In this document: in pieces, positions 42,661-46,762 of the stretch
How positions within the stretch are numbered: position 1 is the first letter of the stretch
How the letters are laid out: each line of letters starts with the position of its first letter
DNA from: Pseudomonas sp. CM27
GTDB lineage: Bacteria > Pseudomonadota > Gammaproteobacteria > Pseudomonadales > Pseudomonadaceae
DNA length: 46,762 bases
NCBI RefSeq assembly: GCF_013179515.1
Contig: NZ_JABMCN010000008.1
Span: forward strand, 1 to 46,762
Direction of reading: 5' to 3'
Notes under the pieces: model-generated
Databases searched by the model: none
Told to the model about the DNA's origin: nothing
What the model saw: the letters and a program-made list of their open reading frames with translations, nothing else
Translations under genes and position numbers: made by a program

Positions 42661-42673
42661 TCAAGTAAATCAA
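42646..42673 (-). promoter_or_regulatory. Promoter of tRNA-Trp-secE-nusG
   Basis: Minus-strand TTGATT (42668-42673) and consensus TATAAT (42646-42651), 16 bases apart. The downstream GGCCGGCC is a GC-rich discriminator, as in stringently controlled stable-RNA promoters. The start point would be near 42639, about 15 bases before the mature tRNA. Confidence 0.8.
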
Positions 42674-42677
42674 CTAC

Positions 42678-43871
42678 TTATTCAATAATTTTTGCTACGA
42701 CGCCGGCGCCGACGGTACGACCGCCTTCACGGATAGCGAAGCGCAGACCGTCTTCCATTGCGATGGTCTTGATCAGGGTGACAACCATCTGGATGTTGTC
42801 ACCTGGCATTACCATTTCAACGCCTTCCGGCAGTTCGCAGTTACCGGTCACGTCAGTGGTACGGAAGTAGAACTGAGGACGGTAGCCTTTGAAGAACGGC
42901 GTGTGACGACCGCCCTCTTCCTTCGACAGGACGTAGACTTCTGCAGTGAACTTGGTGTGCGGCTTGACCGAACCTGGCTTGACCAGAACCTGACCACGCT
43001 CAACGTCGTCACGCTTGGTACCACGCAGCAGAACGCCGCAGTTCTCGCCAGCACGACCTTCGTCCAGCAGCTTGCGGAACATCTCAACACCAGTGCAGGT
43101 GGTGGTGGTGGTGTCACGCAGACCAACGATTTCCAGCGGATCCTGAACGCGGACGATACCACGCTCGATACGACCGGTAACAACGGTGCCGCGACCCGAG
43201 ATCGAGAATACGTCTTCGATCGGCATCAGGAACGGCTGATCGATGGCACGAACTGGCTCCGGGATGTAGCTATCCAGAGTTTCTACCAGCTTCTTGACAG
43301 CGGTAGTGCCCATTTCGTTGTCGTCTTTGCCTTCCAGGGCCATACGAGCCGAACCGATGATGATCGGGGTGTCGTCGCCTGGGAAGTCGTAGGTGGACAG
43401 CAGGTCGCGAACTTCCATCTCGACCAGTTCCAGCAACTCAGCGTCATCTACCAGGTCAGCCTTGTTCAGGAAGACCACGATGTACGGAACGCCTACCTGA
43501 CGAGACAGCAGGATGTGCTCACGGGTTTGCGGCATCGGACCATCGGCGGCCGAGCAAACCAGGATCGCGCCGTCCATCTGGGCAGCACCGGTGATCATGT
43601 TCTTCACGTAGTCAGCGTGACCTGGGCAGTCGACGTGAGCATAGTGACGAATGGTCGAATTGTATTCGACGTGAGCGGTGTTGATGGTGATACCGCGCGC
43701 TTTTTCTTCCGGAGCCGAGTCGATCTTGTCGAACTCAACGATTGCCGAACCGAAAACTTCGGAGCAAACGCGAGTCAGAGCTGCGGTCAGAGTGGTCTTA
43801 CCGTGGTCAACGTGGCCGATAGTGCCGACGTTAACGTGGGGAAGGGAACGATCAAACTTTTCCTTAGCCAT
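42678..43871 (-). CDS. tufB: Elongation factor Tu (second copy)
   Basis: 397 residues from the ATG at 43871 ([20 protein letters not shown]). The reading frame is open for 41 codons further upstream but those run into tRNA-Thr and are not coding. GTPase motifs are identical to tufA; the differences are Glu46, Lys193, Thr309 and Ile396. It follows a tRNA-Tyr, tRNA-Gly, tRNA-Thr cluster, the classical tRNA-tufB arrangement. GGAGGA lies about 8 bases upstream. Confidence 0.98.
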   Translation of the reverse strand: MAKEKFDRSLPHVNVGTIGHVDHGKTTLTAALTRVCSEVFGSAIVEFDKIDSAPEEKARGITINTAHVEYNSTIRHYAHVDCPGHADYVKNMITGAAQMDGAILVCSAADGPMPQTREHILLSRQVGVPYIVVFLNKADLVDDAELLELVEMEVRDLLSTYDFPGDDTPIIIGSARMALEGKDDNEMGTTAVKKLVETLDSYIPEPVRAIDQPFLMPIEDVFSISGRGTVVTGRIERGIVRVQDPLEIVGLRDTTTTTCTGVEMFRKLLDEGRAGENCGVLLRGTKRDDVERGQVLVKPGSVKPHTKFTAEVYVLSKEEGGRHTPFFKGYRPQFYFRTTDVTGNCELPEGVEMVMPGDNIQMVVTLIKTIAMEDGLRFAIREGGRTVGAGVVAKIIE

Positions 43872-43916
43872 CGATACAATCCTCCGCAGAAGAAATAGTC
43901 TTGCGCTGATAAAACA

Positions 43917-43942
43917 AAGGCAGATATTTTCATATCTGCCTT
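43917..43942 (-). terminator. Hairpin between tRNA-Thr and tufB
   Basis: Perfect 11-bp arms AAGGCAGATAT (43917-43927) and ATATCTGCCTT (43932-43942), 4-base loop, followed on the minus strand by TGTTTTATC. Likely a partial terminator or processing hairpin that lowers tufB relative to the tRNAs. Confidence 0.65.
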
Positions 43943-43949
43943 GTTTGTA

Positions 43950-44025
43950 TGGAGCTCTTGAGCGGATTTGAACCGCTGACCTCACCCTTACCAAGGGTGT
44001 GCTCTACCAACTGAGCTACAAGAGC
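43950..44025 (-). tRNA. tRNA-Thr (GGT)
   Basis: 76 bases with encoded CCA. Acceptor GCTCTTG pairs with CAAGAGC; the anticodon loop reads TTGGTAA (GGT); T-arm GGTTCAAATCC. Third tRNA of the cluster before tufB. Confidence 0.97.
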
Positions 44026-44054
44026 GAAACACTTTGTGCAAAATCCGGCAAACT

Positions 44055-44128
<74 letters not shown>

Positions 44129-44152
44129 GGAGCTTGCGGCTCTCGCTAAAAC

Positions 44153-44236
44153 TGGTGGAGGGAGAAGGATTCGAACCTTCGAAGCTCTCGCAACGGATTT
44201 ACAGTCCGTCCCCTTTGGCCGCTCGGGAATCCCTCC
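44153..44236 (-). tRNA. tRNA-Tyr (GTA)
   Basis: 84 bases with encoded CCA and the long variable arm of bacterial tRNA-Tyr. Acceptor GGAGGGA pairs with TCCCTCC; anticodon loop CTGTAAA (GTA); T-arm GGTTCGAATCC. First gene of the tRNA-tufB transcript. Confidence 0.97.
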
Positions 44237-44249
44237 AGATGTGGCCGGC

Positions 44250-44278
44250 ATTCTATTTGTCTGCCGTCCTAGTGTCAA
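44250..44278 (-). promoter_or_regulatory. Main tRNA-tufB promoter
   Basis: Minus-strand TTGACA (44273-44278) and TAGAAT (44250-44255), 17 bases apart, with a GC-rich discriminator (GCCGGCC). Two A6 tracts lie directly upstream at 44282-44287 and 44292-44297, one helical turn apart, an arrangement expected of an UP element. Start near 44243, about 7 bases before the mature tRNA-Tyr. Confidence 0.88.
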
Positions 44279-44377
44279 GCGTTTTTTCAAATTTTTTCAA
44301 TCAAATCTGAAACTTAGCTGCTTTGACACCGCTTCCAGTTCTGCCACCTGAGTGGTGTTCCCTGTGAAGCGGGCGCC

Positions 44378-44405
44378 ATTCTATCAAGCTATTCGCCAGT
44401 TGCAA
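44378..44405 (-). promoter_or_regulatory. Possible upstream (tandem) tRNA promoter
   Basis: Minus-strand TTGCAA (44400-44405) and TAGAAT (44378-44383), 16 bases apart, followed by GGCGCCCGC. It overlaps the end of the SPOR-like gene. Tandem promoters are common for stable RNA operons, but this one has a poorer -35. Confidence 0.5.
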
Positions 44406-44814
44406 TACCCTGGCAGAAAATAATTTTGTGTTTTAAGTCTTTGAAATCATTGGAAAGAGCTGAGAGCACCGTTTGGTCCAGCAAACGCTCGCTTTCTGCG
44501 GCAACCTTGAGCCAGCGACCCTCCGCGCCAGGCAACTGTCCCAGCACCGGCAAGGCAGTGATATCCAGGCTCAGCAGGCGCTGACGCAGGGCCTCGAGCT
44601 GCCCCTGCCCCAAATCGCCGCCGACTACCAGGCATTCGTCACGGCGCTTGGCAGGTGCAGACGCACCCGTTTCACGCAACAGGCGAATTTCTTGCTGATT
44701 CCCCTTGTACAGCGACAGCGGGGCGACTTCCTTGACCTTCAGCGGGGCTTCCTGCTGATGCCACACGTAATAACAGACGTTAAGCACCACCAACAACAGA
44801 AACAACCAACGCAT
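44389..44814 (-). CDS. Small membrane-anchored SPOR-like protein
   Basis: 141 residues from ATG 44814, preceded by GAGGTG; a GTG two codons earlier at 44820 is possible. One N-terminal hydrophobic segment (WLFLLLVVLNVCYYVW, about residues 2-17) anchors it in the inner membrane. A linker follows, then a domain of about 80 residues (ECLVVGGDLGQGQLEALRQRLLSLDITALPVL) whose pattern of Cys-strand, then helix, then short strand resembles SPOR peptidoglycan-binding domains. The function is not known. It starts 7 bases after the coaX stop codon, so it is probably part of the birA-coaX operon. Confidence 0.75.
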   Translation of the reverse strand: MRWLFLLLVVLNVCYYVWHQQEAPLKVKEVAPLSLYKGNQQEIRLLRETGASAPAKRRDECLVVGGDLGQGQLEALRQRLLSLDITALPVLGQLPGAEGRWLKVAAESERLLDQTVLSALSNDFKDLKHKIIFCQGIATGE

Positions 44815-44821
44815 AGGCACC

Positions 44822-45571
44822 TCAATTCAGTGGGCAGGCCATGGCCAGGCCAACAAAAACCAGGTCAGGTACAACACGCGCTTGCGGCAGAGCCTCCCTG
44901 ACCAGTGGCGCATCACCGCCGGTGAGGAACACCGTGAATTGTTCACCCCATAGCGCACGCGCCTGCTCAAGCTGAGTGCGCGCAAAACCCTGCAGCATCA
45001 ATACACAACCGCGCTCCACCGCCTCTACAGTCGAACGACCTGGTGACAAGCTGGTCAACGCTCGCTCCGCGGAGGCATCGTCGTAGCGGATACGCCGGGT
45101 GTGAGTACGCAACTGGCTGCGCATCAATGGCATACCCGGGCAGATGTAGCCGCCCAGATGCTCGCCGTTCGCCGCAACGAAATCCGCCTTGGCAGCCGTA
45201 CCCAGGTCGATGATCAGGCACGCGCCTTTGGCCAGGTGAAATGCACCCAATGCCGCAAGCCACCGATCCATGCCCAGACGCTGATAATCGTCATAGCCAT
45301 TATGCACCCCGGCCATTTCCTGAGCAGGCTGCGCCACGCGCGCGTGCACGGCAAACGCTTGCGCGATCAGCGCGCACAGGGCTGCGGTTTCCTCTTCGCT
45401 GCGGACACTGACAATACGGCAGCCGGTAAGGCATAGCGAAGCGAGCGCAGCGACTTCCGCCAATAGCGCCTGATCGGAATCGACAATGCCACCGCCTTCA
45501 ATCACTGCATCAGCGGCATGGATAACCCGCCACTTGATGAAGCTGTTACCGCAATCGAGCTCAAGAATCAT
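44822..45571 (-). CDS. coaX: Type III pantothenate kinase
   Basis: 249 residues from ATG 45571, with GAGG 7 bases upstream; a GTG directly before it is less likely. First step of coenzyme A synthesis. ASKHA-fold motifs are present: phosphate loop DCGNSFIKW at 6-14, GMDRW at 100-104, IDLGTA at 121-126 with the catalytic Asp122, GGYICPG at 140-146, and TGGDAPLV near the C-terminus. The gene overlaps the end of birA by 11 bases, the arrangement known from other pseudomonads. Confidence 0.95.
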   Translation of the reverse strand: MILELDCGNSFIKWRVIHAADAVIEGGGIVDSDQALLAEVAALASLCLTGCRIVSVRSEEETAALCALIAQAFAVHARVAQPAQEMAGVHNGYDDYQRLGMDRWLAALGAFHLAKGACLIIDLGTAAKADFVAANGEHLGGYICPGMPLMRSQLRTHTRRIRYDDASAERALTSLSPGRSTVEAVERGCVLMLQGFARTQLEQARALWGEQFTVFLTGGDAPLVREALPQARVVPDLVFVGLAMACPLN

Positions 45572-46520
45572 CACGCAACCTCAAACTGAGCTCACCACCG
45601 CTGAAGCTCTTTTCTACCCCGTCCACTGCAAGGCGCAAACCACCCTGCCCGTCGACGCCAAGAACCTTGCCATCAATATGCGTAGTACCGGCAACCAGCG
45701 AGACATTACGCCCCTGCCAGAGATGTGCCTGCTCCCACTCTTCCTGGAATGCGGCAAACCCATAGCGACGATGACGGGCCAATTCGTGCTGCAATTGCTG
45801 ACTGAGCGATGCAACCAGACGGTTTCGGTCGATTGCCGTACCCACCTCCCTTCGCATCGAGGTCCACTGCTGATCGACCTGGTCGTTGGCCTGCATGTTC
45901 ACGTTGATGCCAATTCCCAGCACCACATGGCAGACATCGGCGGGATCACCCACCAGTTCCAGCAGAATACCGGTAATCTTCTGCCTGCCAACCAGCACAT
46001 CATTAGGCCATTTGAGCCCTGCACCCTTCACACCGAACGCCTGCAGGGTGCGCATTACCGCCAGCCCCACCACCAGGCTCAAGCCTTCCAGCTGGCGCAT
46101 GCCGCCATCAACCCGCAGCACCAGGCTGTAATAAAGATTTTCCGCGAAGGGGCTGACCCATTGCCGGCCACGCCGACCGCGCCCGGCACTCTGGCGCTCA
46201 GCCAAGACCAGGAACGGAGCCGCCTGCCCCTCACCGGCGAGCCGGAGGCCCTCGGCGTTGGTCGAATCGATGCTTTCGTAGATGAAAACAGGCCACTGTT
46301 CGCCCTCGGCGAAATCAGCGATTGCCTGCGCTTCGAGCAATGCGAGTGGCGCCGCCAGCTGATAGCCACGACCACGAACCTTGTGAATGGTGAGGTTCAG
46401 CTCACTTTCCAGATGCTGCAGCTGCTTCCAAACGGCGCTGCGACTCACCCCGAGGGCTGCCCCCAAGGCTTCTCCGGAATGGAACCGGCCATCCTTGAGG
46501 AGATTCAACAACTTCAGCAT
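45561..46520 (-). CDS. birA: Biotin operon repressor / biotin-protein ligase
   Basis: 319 residues from ATG 46520 ([20 protein letters not shown]). The N-terminal helix-turn-helix ([19 protein letters not shown] at about 20-38) marks the bifunctional form that can repress transcription. The ligase motif GRGRRGRQW is at 113-121, KWPND at 170-174, and the conserved Lys in [11 protein letters not shown] follows. A longer reading from 46604 has no homology-like sequence. It attaches biotin to acetyl-CoA carboxylase and other carboxylases. Confidence 0.95.
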   Translation of the reverse strand: MLKLLNLLKDGRFHSGEALGAALGVSRSAVWKQLQHLESELNLTIHKVRGRGYQLAAPLALLEAQAIADFAEGEQWPVFIYESIDSTNAEGLRLAGEGQAAPFLVLAERQSAGRGRRGRQWVSPFAENLYYSLVLRVDGGMRQLEGLSLVVGLAVMRTLQAFGVKGAGLKWPNDVLVGRQKITGILLELVGDPADVCHVVLGIGINVNMQANDQVDQQWTSMRREVGTAIDRNRLVASLSQQLQHELARHRRYGFAAFQEEWEQAHLWQGRNVSLVAGTTHIDGKVLGVDGQGGLRLAVDGVEKSFSGGELSLRLRDDS

Positions 46521-46640
46521 GCCAGTCTCGACTTGGAATAAGGCAGGCATGATAGCCACGGGCTGCTGGCTTGCATAGGAAAAGGGCCGGCAAAACAAGG
46601 GCAAACGACCTATGTGGTCCTGGATTTTTGCCTACAAAGA
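46521..46640 (-). other. birA upstream spacer
   Basis: 120 bases between the rRNA operon terminator and birA. I see no gene and no convincing sigma-70 promoter; TATCAT at about 46547-46552 on the minus strand is a possible -10 with no good -35. Confidence 0.4.
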
Positions 46641-46676
46641 CAAAACCCCTACCTGCATGCGCAGATAGGGGTTTTG
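46641..46676 (-). terminator. rRNA operon terminator
   Basis: Perfect 11-bp arms CAAAACCCCTA (46641-46651) and TAGGGGTTTTG (46666-46676), with an inner CTGC/GCAG extension. On the minus strand the stem ends in TTTTG. It lies about 10 bases after the 5S gene. Confidence 0.9.
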
Positions 46677-46686
46677 CGAAATGAAT

Positions 46687-46762
46687 CTTGACGATGACCT
46701 ACTCTCACATGGGGAGACCCCACACTACCATCGGCGATGCATCGTTTCACTACTGAGTTCGG
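46687..46762 (-). rRNA. rrf: 5S ribosomal RNA, 3' part
   Basis: The minus strand reads CCGAACTCAGTAGTGAAACG ... then TGGGGTCTCCCCATGTGAG and GTAGGTCATCGTCAAG, the conserved 3' two-thirds of pseudomonad 5S rRNA. The 5' part lies beyond the right edge, with the rest of the rRNA operon presumably upstream. Confidence 0.95.

Overview
The window is a stretch of core chromosome from a fluorescent pseudomonad, most likely the Pseudomonas putida group. I infer this from the gene order, the ribosomal and RNA polymerase protein sequences, the GC-rich codon choice, a tRNA-Trp gene between tufB and secE, and a katA - non-haem ferritin pair followed by a converging uvrA. Species cannot be fixed by reading alone. 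Nearly everything from about 10 kb to the right edge is transcribed on the minus strand.

Left end (1-10 kb), accessory then housekeeping: three tightly spaced minus-strand genes (a clavaminate-synthase-like Fe(II)/2-oxoglutarate oxygenase, a TauE/SafE-type exporter and a truncated short-chain dehydrogenase) diverge from a MocR-type regulator. A 439-base intergenic region between them holds a 20-bp perfect palindrome and related repeats. This set is the best candidate in the window for an undescribed small pathway. Next come an EamA transporter, ssb, a YajR-like MFS transporter, and uvrA on the plus strand.

Oxidative stress and iron block (10-12.1 kb): katA followed by a ferritin whose haem-ligand position is Thr rather than Met.

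Translation and transcription block (12.2-42.5 kb): in transcription order, right to left, secE-nusG, rplKAJL-rpoBC, rpsL-rpsG-fusA-tufA, the S10 operon (rpsJ to rpsQ), the spc operon (rplN to rpmJ) and the alpha operon (rpsM to rplQ). I found close matches to sigma-70 promoters before rpsL, rpsJ, rpsM, tRNA-Trp and the tRNA-Tyr cluster, each with 16-17 base spacing. Terminator-like or attenuator-like hairpins lie after tufA, nusG, rplQ, within rplL-rpoB, rpoC-rpsL, rpsN-rpsH and rpmJ-rpsM.

Right end (42.5-46.8 kb): tRNA-Tyr, tRNA-Gly and tRNA-Thr lead into tufB, a second EF-Tu gene almost identical to tufA, then tRNA-Trp. Upstream lie a small SPOR-like membrane protein, coaX, birA, and the 3' end of a 5S rRNA gene, marking the end of an rRNA operon that continues outside the window.

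I saw no insertion sequence, prophage or CRISPR array. All coordinates come from reading the sequence; family assignments rest on recalled motifs, not on database searches.
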